Made by a program: the position numbers and the translations under genes
Shown here: positions 1-6,559 of the stretch, one piece after another
How positions within the stretch are numbered: position 1 is the first letter of the stretch
Layout of the letters: each line of letters starts with the position of its first letter
Notes under the pieces: generated by a model
What the model was told of the DNA's origin: nothing
The model's database searches: none
Seen by the model: the letters and a program-made list of their open reading frames with translations, nothing else
DNA from: Bacillota bacterium
GTDB lineage: Bacteria; Bacillota; Clostridia; Christensenellales; Aristaeellaceae
Direction of reading: 5' to 3'
NCBI GenBank assembly: GCA_023458835.1
Contig: JAEWWY010000287.1
Coordinates: 1-7,126 of the forward strand
DNA: 7,126 nucleotides

Positions 1-80
1 CAGTGGTGATCGTCATTACCCTGGTGCTGACCATCATCGTGCGCCGCCTGGCCAAGTATGACCAGGACGCCAGCTATTAA
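1..80 (+). CDS. C-terminal end of a membrane protein, probably the first CUT1 sugar ABC permease (partial)
   Basis: The reading frame is open from position 3 to a TAA at 78-80 and gives 25 residues. They consist of a strongly hydrophobic stretch rich in V, I, L and T, then a basic end (RRLAKY) and a short polar tail. This fits the last membrane helix and cytoplasmic tail of an inner-membrane permease. The next gene starts 13 bp downstream and is a CUT1 permease of the MalG/LplC kind. These transporters usually have two adjacent permease genes, so this is most likely the MalF/LplB-type partner. The identification rests on context, because too little protein is present to recognise a family. 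The gene begins upstream of the window. Confidence 0.6.
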   Translation, partial: VVIVITLVLTIIVRRLAKYDQDASY

Positions 81-93
81 GGAGGGGAAGCCG

Positions 94-990
94 ATGAAAC
101 ACGCGATCTTTGAACGGGAAGCGAAGCCTTCAAAGCCCTTCCGCAACCAGATGGCCTTGTGGCAGCGTTGCCTGAACTGGGCGCTTTTGAGCCTTATTTT
201 TCTTATGATGATCGTGCCCATGCTCAACGTGCTGTCCATTTCCCTGTCCAGCAACGCCGCTTCCCAGGTATCCAACGTGATCCTGTGGCCCAAGGAGTTT
301 TCCACCGAGGGCTATAGCTTCATCTGGCGGGAGCAGAGCCTTGGCCGCGCCTTTCAAAACTCCGCCCTGACGGCGGTGGCCGGCACACTGCTTACGGTGC
401 TTTTGTCCGCCATGGGCGGGTATGTGCTCATCCAAAGGGAACTGCCCTTCCGCAAGACCATCGCCACCTTCATTCTGGTAACGATGATGATCCCGGGGGA
501 GATGACACTGGTATCCATCTTCTCCCTGTACAAGTCGCTGGGCCTGCTGAACAGCTACGCGGGGCTGATCGTCAACGGCCTGGTGTCCGGCTTTTCGGTG
601 ATGCTGATGCGCAACTACTTCCTCTCCGTGCCCGAATCCCTGGCAGAGTCGGGGCGCATGGACAACGCGTCGGAAATCCGCATCTTCCTGACCATCTATA
701 TCCCCCTGGCCCTGCCGGGGCTGGCAGCCATCACGTTCCTGGATTTTATCGGCAAGTGGAATTCCTTCATGGTGCCGCTGATCATCATCAACGACCCCAA
801 GATATTCACGCTGCCCATCATCCTCCGGCAACTGACCCAGCCCACCGACAGCACCTCGGGCACGGCGCAAATTTATGAAAACGCCAGGATGGCCGCCATC
901 GTCATCACGGTGATCCCACTGATCGTCACCTACAGCCTGGCCCAGCGCTTTTTGATCGGCGGGCTGACATTGGGCGCGGCCAAGGGATGA
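94..990 (+). CDS. Carbohydrate ABC transporter permease, CUT1 family (MalG/LplC-like)
   Basis: This 298-residue inner-membrane protein is a normal length for the second permease of a CUT1 importer, which moves oligosaccharides, glycosides or glycerophosphodiesters. Six hydrophobic segments can be seen near residues 26-48, 91-112, 122-144, 154-174, 206-222 and 266-284. The cytoplasmic EAA loop that contacts the ATPase lies at about 179-209 (PESLAESGRMDNASEIRIF, then IPLALPG). It is a variant: the EAA triplet reads ESG (185-187) and the usual DGA reads DNA (190-192). The start at 94 is preferred over an in-frame ATG at 58 because a strong GGAGGGG lies at 81-87 and the earlier start would overlap the upstream gene. 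The adjoining hydrolases suggest the imported compound is processed by the downstream enzymes. The substrate cannot be read from the sequence, and no ATPase or binding protein is in the window. Confidence 0.92.
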   Translation: MKHAIFEREAKPSKPFRNQMALWQRCLNWALLSLIFLMMIVPMLNVLSISLSSNAASQVSNVILWPKEFSTEGYSFIWREQSLGRAFQNSALTAVAGTLLTVLLSAMGGYVLIQRELPFRKTIATFILVTMMIPGEMTLVSIFSLYKSLGLLNSYAGLIVNGLVSGFSVMLMRNYFLSVPESLAESGRMDNASEIRIFLTIYIPLALPGLAAITFLDFIGKWNSFMVPLIIINDPKIFTLPIILRQLTQPTDSTSGTAQIYENARMAAIVITVIPLIVTYSLAQRFLIGGLTLGAAKG

Positions 991-1024
991 ACCGAATTCT
1001 ACCATTGTAAAGGAGCTGTAAGCC

Positions 1025-2344
1025 ATGGCACCCATCGTCACCTCCTTTACCCGGCTGATCGAAAAGCGGGAGGAGAAGCAATACCTGCGCGTCCCGATCC
1101 ATGTGGGGGACAACGTGGAAACGCTGGCCATCGCCTACGGCTATACCCGCCACCGCGTGTCACCGGGGGAGGGCGGGAAAACCCTGCGGCGGGAGGTCAA
1201 CATCATCGATCTGGCGCTGGAGAACCCGGAGCATACCCTGGTGGGGGCCTCCGGCTCCGAGCGGCGGGAGATCGTGATCCATGAAAATTACGCCACACCC
1301 GGCTACCGGGGCGTGCCCCTTGTGCCCGGCACCTGGCACCTGGTGCTGGGCGCTTATGCCGTGGAGGAGGGCGGCTGCGAGGTAGCCATCACCGTGACGC
1401 AAACGCCCAGGGAAACGGTGCTTTTGCGGGGAGAGACCCACTGCCACACCGTGCATTCCGACGGCTGGTACACGGTGGAGGAGCTGCTGGACAGGGCCAG
1501 GCAGGACAGGCTGGACTACCTATTCGTCACCGACCACAACAGCATGACCTCCAACGATTCCCTGCGTTCCACCCCCGGCCTGACGGTGCTGCCCGGGGTG
1601 GAGGCCACCTACTATGACGGCCACTACAACCTGTACGGCGTGGCGCGCCCCATCAAGACATACGTGGCCAATAACAGGGAGGACGTGCTGGCCATCATGC
1701 GGGAGGGCCGGGCAAACGGCGCCATCGCCTCCATCAACCACCCCGTCGACGCAAGCTGCGGCTGGAAGCTGGGCGTTTCTAAGGATGTGCCCGCCGACCT
1801 GATAGAGATCTGGAACGGCCCCTTTACCCCCTGGAACAAGGGCTGCATCGACCTTTGGCAGGCGGAGCTTGCGAAGGGGCGCGTATGGCCGGCCATCGGC
1901 GGCAGCGACTGCCATCATTCGGAATTGTTCCGCACCCTGGCTACGCCCTGCACCTTTTTGTACAGCAGGGGCCGCTCCGGCAGCGCCATCCTGGAGGCCA
2001 TGAAGGCCGGGCACGCTTTCATCGGCATGGATATGAACGCCCCGGCGCTGTACATGGAGCTGGGGAAGGCCCGCATGGGAGACGTGTATACAGGGGAGGA
2101 CAGAAGCCTTCAGATCAGGATCGACCGCCTGTCCGATATGGATGAGATCCGCCTGATCGATGAAACCGGGGTGATCCTGCTTTTGACCCCAGGCGCCTGC
2201 CACCGCTATGAAACCCAGGCACAGCTAAAGGAAAGCCTGTTCGTGCGCCTGGAGGTATGGCGCAGCCTGCCCGGCCTTGGTGGGACCTTGGCCAGCATCG
2301 GCAATCCCATCTATATTCGAAAAAAAACGGGGGGCTTGCCTTGA
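1025..2344 (+). CDS. CehA/McbA-type PHP-domain metallohydrolase
   Basis: This 439-residue soluble protein has three visible parts: a beta-rich N-terminal region (about 1-130), a PHP metal-dependent hydrolase domain (about 135-335) and a beta-rich C-terminal region. The PHP metal motifs are intact: H139-C-H141 followed by H144-S-D-G, T169-D-H171-N, E193 in GVE, H239 in NHP, and D295/H297 in GGSDCHH. PHP enzymes of this type hydrolyse phosphate esters or related bonds using two or three metal ions. CehA/McbA proteins are named for carbaryl hydrolases, but most members are uncharacterised and presumed phosphoesterases. No signal peptide is seen, so a cytoplasmic location is likely. AAGGAG at 1010-1015 supports the ATG at 1025. 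The gene follows the permease after 34 bp and its stop overlaps the next gene by 4 bp, which suggests translational coupling. A phosphate-bearing sugar substrate is inferred only from context. Confidence 0.88.
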   Translation: MAPIVTSFTRLIEKREEKQYLRVPIHVGDNVETLAIAYGYTRHRVSPGEGGKTLRREVNIIDLALENPEHTLVGASGSERREIVIHENYATPGYRGVPLVPGTWHLVLGAYAVEEGGCEVAITVTQTPRETVLLRGETHCHTVHSDGWYTVEELLDRARQDRLDYLFVTDHNSMTSNDSLRSTPGLTVLPGVEATYYDGHYNLYGVARPIKTYVANNREDVLAIMREGRANGAIASINHPVDASCGWKLGVSKDVPADLIEIWNGPFTPWNKGCIDLWQAELAKGRVWPAIGGSDCHHSELFRTLATPCTFLYSRGRSGSAILEAMKAGHAFIGMDMNAPALYMELGKARMGDVYTGEDRSLQIRIDRLSDMDEIRLIDETGVILLLTPGACHRYETQAQLKESLFVRLEVWRSLPGLGGTLASIGNPIYIRKKTGGLP

Positions 2345-4392
2345 TCCGCAAAGTGCACGTGGTATTCAAAACCCACCTGGACATCGGCTTTACCGATTTT
2401 TCAGACCAGGTGGTGCAACATTATCTGCATAAGTTTATCCCTGCCGCCGTCCGGGTGGCCCGGGAGGTGAACAGGCAGGGGGAGCCGCCGCGCTTTGTGT
2501 GGACGGTGGGCTCGTACCTGATCGACCTGGCCCTCCGGACGCTGGATCAGGAGGCCGCAGGTCAACTGGATCAGGCCATCCGCCAGGGATACGTGGCTTA
2601 CCACGCCATGCCCTTCACCACCCACTCCGAGCTGTGCGGACCGGAGCTCTTTGACGCGGGGCTGAACATCGCCCGGCGGCTGGACAGGCGCTTTGGCAAA
2701 AAAACCATCGCGGCCAAGATGTCCGATGTGCCGGGCCATACGGCGGGTATCATCGCGCCCCTTTTAAGCCACGGGGTCACGTTTTTGCACCTGGGCATCA
2801 ACGCCGTGTCCATGATGCCCAAGGTTCCAAGCCTTTTCCTATGGGAAAACGCCGCGGGCCAGCGCCTGATGGTCAACTACACCCGCACCTACGGAGGGCT
2901 GACCACCATCGGCGGCCATGACGAGGCTTTGGTTTTCCTGCATACGGACGATAACGCCGGCCCGCCCGCCGCCGCGTTCCTTCAGCAGGCTTTCGAGGGC
3001 CTGCAAAAGCAGTTTCCGGATGCCCAGGTATTCGCCTCCACCCTGGATGCATTTGCGGAGGGGCTGATGCCCCTGGCAGACAGGCTGCCCGTCATCCGGG
3101 GGGAGATCGGGGATACCTGGGTCCACGGCGTGGGCTGCGACCCGAAAAAGACGGGAGAGTTGCGGGCGCTGGAAAGGCTCTGCCGAAGCTGGGATAAGGC
3201 CGGGGCCTGGGCGGGCATGGCCGCGCTCCCAGGCGGGCAAACCCCGCGGGAGGCCTTTTTGGAGCAGCTTTTGCTGGTGGGAGAACATACCTGGGGCCTG
3301 GACACCAAAAAGTTCCTTACCGACTTTTCCAACTGGAGCCGGGCAGACTTTGAGCGCGCCCGCCGACGGGATAAGCTTAGGGATGAGGACGGGCTGGGCG
3401 TGGGCTGCGACAATTGCTTCCATTTTGCCAGGCGGGAGTTTGAGCGCTTGAAGCCCCAGGGTATCGCCTGGGAGGACCGGAGCTATTCCCTGTTTGAAGC
3501 CTCCCATCAGGAGCAGCGCAGCTATGTGAAGCGGGCTGTGGCGCTGCTGCCGGAAGCTCTGCGCGCCCAGGCGGAGGCGGCTCTTGGGGAACTCTCCGTG
3601 CCGCCCGTCGGGGAAGAATCGGGCCTTGAGTCCTCCGTCGGCCCCTTCACCCTTCGCCTGGAGGGAGGCGAGGTCCATGTGTCCCTGGGGGGCCGGCCGC
3701 TTTTGTCCATCCGGCCGCCCATCTATCAGGAAGTGGGATTGGATGCGTATGACCGGCTGGTGAATCGCTACTTGACGGATATGGAGAGCAACTTAGATTG
3801 GGCCATCCCGGACAACTGCAAGCCCGGCGCGGAGCATAGCGACGCTCCCAAGGAGGACCGGATTCACACGCCTCATGTGATAAACGTCACGGGATCGGAT
3901 GAAGCCTGGCACTTGGAAGGGGAATATCCCAGGGGCCCTCATGATCTGGCGGGGTGCCCGCAAGCCTTTTCCCTGCGCTTTTCCCTTAAGCAAGGCGGCC
4001 TGATGGTGACTGTGGCACTGCGGCGAAAGCCCGCCAACCGAAAGCCCGAGGCGCTGTTTCTTCCCATCCGCGTAAAGGAAAGCGCGGCTGTCTCCCTTCA
4101 AAAAATCGGGGAATGGGTCGATCCCGAGACCTGCGCCGCAGGGGGCAACCGGCGCACCCATGGCGTGCAGGCCATCCGGTTTGATTGTGATGATCAGGCG
4201 CTGGAGGTGATTCCCCTGGATACGCCCCTTGTATGCCTGGGCAGCCCCAAGCTGCTGGACTTTGACGGGGAGGCATGGAATGGGCAGGCGTTTTTCTGCC
4301 TATACAACAACCTGTGGGGCACCAATTTTAAAATGTGGTATGATGAGGATATCTCCGGCCGGTTTTTGATCCGTTTAGGAAAGGAAGCATAA
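2341..4392 (+). CDS. DUF5054 protein, GH38 alpha-mannosidase-like glycoside hydrolase
   Basis: This 683-residue protein opens with the DUF5054 signature KVHVVFKTHLDIGFTD. That matches the zinc-binding HxD of GH38 alpha-mannosidases (H12 and D14). Further GH38-like landmarks follow: SDVPGHTAG at 128-136, equivalent to the DPFGHS nucleophile motif (D129), and GEHTWGLD at 314-321, where H316 could be the last zinc ligand. The conserved block GEIGDTWVHGVG sits at 254-265. Residues from about 445 onward look like the beta-sandwich domains that follow the catalytic barrel in GH38 enzymes. The chosen start is TTG at 2341, which overlaps the preceding stop by 4 bp, lies just after a G-rich stretch at 2329-2335 and begins exactly at the conserved N-terminus. 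An ATG at 2257 would add 28 non-conserved residues and a long overlap. No signal peptide is present, so it probably acts on imported substrate. The activity is inferred; as far as I know DUF5054 has no settled reaction. Confidence 0.85.
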   Translation: MIRKVHVVFKTHLDIGFTDFSDQVVQHYLHKFIPAAVRVAREVNRQGEPPRFVWTVGSYLIDLALRTLDQEAAGQLDQAIRQGYVAYHAMPFTTHSELCGPELFDAGLNIARRLDRRFGKKTIAAKMSDVPGHTAGIIAPLLSHGVTFLHLGINAVSMMPKVPSLFLWENAAGQRLMVNYTRTYGGLTTIGGHDEALVFLHTDDNAGPPAAAFLQQAFEGLQKQFPDAQVFASTLDAFAEGLMPLADRLPVIRGEIGDTWVHGVGCDPKKTGELRALERLCRSWDKAGAWAGMAALPGGQTPREAFLEQLLLVGEHTWGLDTKKFLTDFSNWSRADFERARRRDKLRDEDGLGVGCDNCFHFARREFERLKPQGIAWEDRSYSLFEASHQEQRSYVKRAVALLPEALRAQAEAALGELSVPPVGEESGLESSVGPFTLRLEGGEVHVSLGGRPLLSIRPPIYQEVGLDAYDRLVNRYLTDMESNLDWAIPDNCKPGAEHSDAPKEDRIHTPHVINVTGSDEAWHLEGEYPRGPHDLAGCPQAFSLRFSLKQGGLMVTVALRRKPANRKPEALFLPIRVKESAAVSLQKIGEWVDPETCAAGGNRRTHGVQAIRFDCDDQALEVIPLDTPLVCLGSPKLLDFDGEAWNGQAFFCLYNNLWGTNFKMWYDEDISGRFLIRLGKEA

Positions 4393-4397
4393 GGAAA

Positions 4398-5216
4398 ATG
4401 AAGCTTACATGTTATGGCACCGCGGCGGCGGAGGCCATTCCCGGCTTGTACTGTTCCTGTGAGGTGTGCCAAGAGGCCAGGCGGCTTGGCGGCAAGGAGA
4501 TCAGGGCGCGGCATATGAGCGCCATCGATAAGGATATCCAATTGGATATCGGCCCGGATCTGTTTTATCATATATATGTGCATGGCTTTGAGCCAAGGCA
4601 TGTTAAGCATCTGCTGGTCACCCACGCCCATAGCGACCATTTTTCCGGGGAGCTGCTCAACATGCGCACCCGGCCCTTCGCCCTGGTGCTGGACCAGCCC
4701 ATGCAGGTGATTGGCAGCCGGGAAACCATCGGGTTCCTGCGGGGAGCGCTGGGGGGCGACGTGAGCGCCTATGGCATCAAGCCCGTGGGCATTTCACCCT
4801 ACCAGACCATCGCCCTGGATGAGCAAACCCAGGTGACCGCCCTTCCGGCCAACCATGCCCCGGGCATAGGGGCCATGATCTATCTGATCTCCCGGGGCGG
4901 AAGGAGCCTGCTGTACGCCCATGACACCGGCCCCTTCTTCCCGGAGGTGACGGGCTTTTTGCAGGGCAGGGGGCTGGATGCCGTGAGCCTGGACTGCACG
5001 GGCGTGTACAACGGCGCGGGCGACCACCACATGACCCTCGCCCAATGCCAGGCCATGGTGAGCGATCTGATGGAAAACGGCGGCCTGAAAAAGGATGCCA
5101 AGGTGCTGGTGAACCATTTTTCCCACGGCGGCGGAGCGCTGCACCGGCAACTGGAGCAGGAGGCCGGAAAGCGGGGCTGGCTGGCGGCCTTCGACGGCAT
5201 GGAGGCGGAAATCTGA
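4398..5216 (+). CDS. PhnP-like metallo-beta-lactamase-fold hydrolase
   Basis: The 272-residue protein has the MBL dinuclear metal motif TH76-A-H78-S-D80-H81. The other ligands are candidates: H153 (NHAPG), D176 (HDTG) and H240 or H243 (NHFSHGG). Near the N-terminus is a CxCxxC cluster (C19, C21, C24), and H211 lies in GDHHMTL. E. coli PhnP, a cyclic phosphodiesterase of the C-P lyase pathway, carries a structural zinc held by such a Cys3His set. The C-terminal FDGMEAEI also resembles the FDGMEIGVA end of PhnP. This supports a PhnP-like phosphodiesterase subgroup, though other MBL enzymes share parts of the pattern. No other phn gene is visible, so a C-P lyase role is unlikely here. The ATG at 4398 is 5 bp after the upstream stop, with purine-rich candidates AAGGAAG at 4381-4387 and AAGGA at 4391-4395. 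It is the last gene of the operon before the terminator. Confidence 0.87.
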   Translation: MKLTCYGTAAAEAIPGLYCSCEVCQEARRLGGKEIRARHMSAIDKDIQLDIGPDLFYHIYVHGFEPRHVKHLLVTHAHSDHFSGELLNMRTRPFALVLDQPMQVIGSRETIGFLRGALGGDVSAYGIKPVGISPYQTIALDEQTQVTALPANHAPGIGAMIYLISRGGRSLLYAHDTGPFFPEVTGFLQGRGLDAVSLDCTGVYNGAGDHHMTLAQCQAMVSDLMENGGLKKDAKVLVNHFSHGGGALHRQLEQEAGKRGWLAAFDGMEAEI

Positions 5217-5299
5217 CGGAACATGGAAAGGCGGAGCATGTGCCTCCCGTGCTGGACGACAGGATTGCTTCGTCTTTCCTTTTCAGCCTTATAAGAAGC

Positions 5300-5337
5300 A
5301 TGCGGAATGAAAACACAAGCATTCCGCATACTTTTTT
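5300..5337 (+). terminator. Intrinsic terminator of the sugar/hydrolase operon
   Basis: Two perfectly complementary 10-base arms, ATGCGGAATG (5300-5309) and CATTCCGCAT (5320-5329), enclose a 10-base A-rich loop. A run of six T follows at 5332-5337. This is a classic Rho-independent terminator, 83 bp after the last operon gene. The preceding stretch 5217-5299 shows no gene or other clear structure. Confidence 0.9.
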
Positions 5338-5406
5338 AATTTTCCTGTGATGGAACGAAAACCAGACGACATAGTGAGGGTGAAACATAAATCAAGGAGA
5401 CCTGAG

Positions 5407-5709
5407 TTGAAGAACACAAGATGGTTGGAATGCATTGTATGCTTTTCCTTGCTGTTCACTACTGCAATACCGGCATCCGCAGCGATACCACCCCCAGGGA
5501 ATATCGAAGGAACGGAAGACCTGACCAGTGCTCTTCTTTCCTTGGCAGGGGATTGTGTGCTGGGTGGCGAGGAGAAGACATGCAAAAGTGATCGTTCCTT
5601 TGACAATCTGATCGCACAGAAGGGAATGACATGGCCTTTTTTCGGGCTTCATGGCTTGTTTGCCAAGGACGATATCACCCTGGTTAACCTGGAGGTGGTG
5701 TTGCAGGAC
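5407..5709 (+). pseudogene. 5' fragment of a secreted CapA-family (PGA_cap) protein
   Basis: About 100 residues of a CapA-type protein are preserved. CapA proteins are surface or secreted calcineurin-like metallophosphoesterase relatives linked to poly-gamma-glutamate capsule. The start is probably TTG at 5407, because AAGGAGA lies at 5394-5400 and the product then begins with a good signal peptide: basic KNTR, a hydrophobic core, and cleavage near ASA-A around residues 22-25. The family's opening strand and metal motif follow (LSLAGDCVLGGEEK), then DRSFDNLI, KGM, WPFFGL, LFAKDD and TLVNLEVVL. Homology stops at about 5704-5709. The open frame runs on out of frame into phage-like DNA until a stop at 5758-5760. 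Family members are usually 300 residues or more, so most of the protein is missing. An upstream in-frame ATG at 5347 gives no signal peptide at the terminus and lacks a good ribosome site. Confidence 0.8.
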
Positions 5710-6031
5710 AATCGCGGACCTCAACACCGCCATCGCGGATATTACAAACGCCAGCATTGAAAACGCCGACATCAATTGGGCGAACATCAAGGACCTGACC
5801 ACCGGGACGGCGATCATCGAGCGCGGCATCAACGGACAGCTGTACGTGGCCGACCTCGTCGTCACCGAGGCCAACATCGCCTCCCTAACCGTTGGCGAGT
5901 TGGTCGTGAAGGGCGCGGACAGCAGCTTTTACACTATCTCCATTGATGAATCGGGCACGGTCACGACCATCAAAAAGGAAGTGACGGGCGGCGACATCGC
6001 GGACGAAAGCCTGCCGGGCGGGAAGCTCATG
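5708..6031 (+). pseudogene. Internal fragment of a prophage tail/minor structural protein
   Basis: In the frame one base after the CapA frame, about 108 residues read as a coherent protein with no start of its own. It opens with short repeats of the type IADLNTAIADITNASIENAD, which resemble the regular heptad-like repeats of phage tail fibre or tail-spike proteins. It continues with IKDLTTGTAIIERG, GQLYVADLVVTEANIASL and VGELVVKG. From memory this matches C-terminal parts of siphovirus minor structural proteins common in clostridial prophages. The recognisable part ends near LPGGKLM (6029-6031). The frame then runs to a stop at 6101-6103 through sequence that looks unrelated. There is no ribosome site, no other phage gene, and no N- or C-terminus, so it is a stranded fragment. 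The exact edges are estimates from where protein likeness ends. Confidence 0.65.
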
Positions 6032-6036
6032 CTCAG

Positions 6037-6186
6037 CACCTCATTTGTAATCCGGCGCTTTCTGCCGTCACGGCGATCCAAAACCGCAATGTGCATCCAT
6101 TGAGGCTCATCGAATCCCAGTTTATTGTACAAAGCGTAAAGGACTTGGCACAGCTTGCCTACCCTGATCTGCTTCCAGAAAATTGA
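6037..6186 (+). pseudogene. Probable C-terminal fragment of an ABC substrate-binding protein (BtuF/FhuD type)
   Basis: In a third frame, 49 residues read through to a TGA at 6184-6186 and look like real protein. They run from NPALSAVTAIQNRNVHPL to VKDLAQLAYPDLLPEN. This resembles the end of periplasmic-binding-protein family PF01497 (iron-siderophore, haem and cobalamin binders). There, a 'xPxxxxLxAVKNxxVYxxP' strand is followed by a helix and a closing 'LAxLxYPExF' motif. Nothing upstream in this frame belongs to the rest of such a protein (normally about 300 residues); the sequence before about 6037 belongs to the phage-like fragment. There is no start codon or ribosome site. The assignment comes from pattern memory on a short stretch and could be wrong. 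That it is a coding remnant is somewhat more secure. Confidence 0.4.
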
Positions 6187-6236
6187 AACATAAAGCTGCC
6201 AATATAGGATCATTTTTGCCGCCGCATGAAATCGCA

Positions 6237-6275
6237 AATAGCGGCTATATGCGTCACTTGCATATAGCCGCTATT
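6237..6275. repeat. Perfect 15-bp inverted repeat (hairpin)
   Basis: AATAGCGGCTATATG (6237-6251) and CATATAGCCGCTATT (6261-6275) are exact reverse complements around a 9-base loop. The right arm is followed by GACACAACTT rather than a T run, and the left arm has only weak T content on the other strand. It therefore lacks a proper terminator tail in either direction. It lies 50 bp after the putative binding-protein fragment and could be that gene's old terminator with a damaged tail. Confidence 0.7.
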
Positions 6276-6364
6276 GACACAACTTACTGCATCTGGATGG
6301 CTTTAGAACAAAACAAAACTTTCATGCCAACCATAATGAACCCATTCATTTTTCACATCAGTAA

Positions 6365-6436
6365 ATGGATTGGATGTATGACCTGAAGAAAGCAGCCAGC
6401 AAGCTCTACCAGCCGGAAGAGATGGTGGGCAGATAG
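6365..6436 (+). other. Possible 23-residue open frame or gene remnant
   Basis: A frame from ATG 6365 to TAG 6434-6436 encodes 23 residues of balanced, protein-like composition, including DLKKAASKLYQPEEM. An in-frame TAA sits directly upstream (6362-6364) and no ribosome binding site is seen. The frame ends close to the likely end of the IS element, so it may be a remnant of an interrupted gene. I do not recognise the family, and it may be chance. Confidence 0.15.
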
Positions 6437-6459
6437 TAAATTATGTGACACCAATCAAA

Positions 6460-6480
6460 ACCACCGGCGAAGCCGGTGGT
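6460..6480. repeat. Right-end subterminal hairpin of the IS200 element
   Basis: ACCACCGGC (6460-6468) pairs perfectly with GCCGGTGGT (6472-6480) around a GAA loop. It resembles the hairpin at the other end of the element in sequence and loop size. In IS200/IS605 elements such hairpins are recognised by the TnpA dimer as single-stranded DNA. Confidence 0.75.
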
Positions 6481-6488
6481 ATGCACCA

Positions 6489-6527
6489 CGCCTTCAAGGC
6501 GAAATGACCAGCCGCGCCTAAAGGCGC
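6489..6527. repeat. Two further short hairpins in the IS right end
   Basis: CGCCT (6489-6493) pairs with AGGCG (6497-6501) around TCA. GCGCC (6514-6518) pairs with GGCGC (6523-6527) around TAAA. They lie between the end hairpin and the 14-bp repeat at 6536. Their role is unknown; they could be extra TnpA-recognition structures or part of a folded transcript end. Confidence 0.5.
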
Positions 6528-6535
6528 ATTGAATC

Positions 6536-6549
6536 GTCTGGCAACCGCA
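6536..6549. repeat. Left arm of a 14-bp inverted repeat linking tnpA's downstream region to its leader
   Basis: GTCTGGCAACCGCA here is the exact reverse complement of 7041-7054. It lies downstream of tnpA, while its partner lies in the leader of tnpA, inside the loop of the ribosome-site-masking hairpin. Confidence 0.7.
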
Positions 6550-6559
6550 GTTCCTTTTC

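Larger units (their letters stand above)
6187..6459. other. AT-rich stretch without a convincing gene
   Basis: This 273-bp interval between the gene fragments and the IS element is poorer in GC than the operon. It holds the 15-bp hairpin at 6237-6275 and a small open frame at 6365-6436, both listed separately. Otherwise I see no supported gene, RNA or promoter. Its left neighbour is a fragment and its right neighbour a mobile element, so it may be leftover flanking DNA. Confidence 0.5.

Noticed and set aside
58..93. Earlier ATG for the permease at 58
   Set aside because: It overlaps the end of the upstream gene and lacks a ribosome site, whereas GGAGGGG at 81-87 fits the ATG at 94.
130..1131. 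Long minus-strand open frame opposite the permease
   Set aside because: It is antisense to a clear CUT1 permease, its translation is of low complexity and rich in H, G, Q and D, and it has no recognisable motif. High GC creates such shadow frames.
2257..2340. ATG start for the DUF5054 gene at 2257
   Set aside because: The extra 28 residues lie inside the PHP gene and are not protein-like; family similarity begins right after the TTG at 2341.
2839..3678. Long minus-strand open frame opposite the DUF5054 gene
   Set aside because: It is a shadow of a strongly supported gene; the product has no family likeness and no ribosome site was noted.
6274..6279. TTGACA resembling a -35 box
   Set aside because: No -10 hexamer is found at suitable spacing and no gene follows.
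6335..6353. Small hairpin AATGAA/TTCATT followed by T residues
   Set aside because: The stem is short and AT-rich, so it would be too weak for a terminator, and no gene precedes it.
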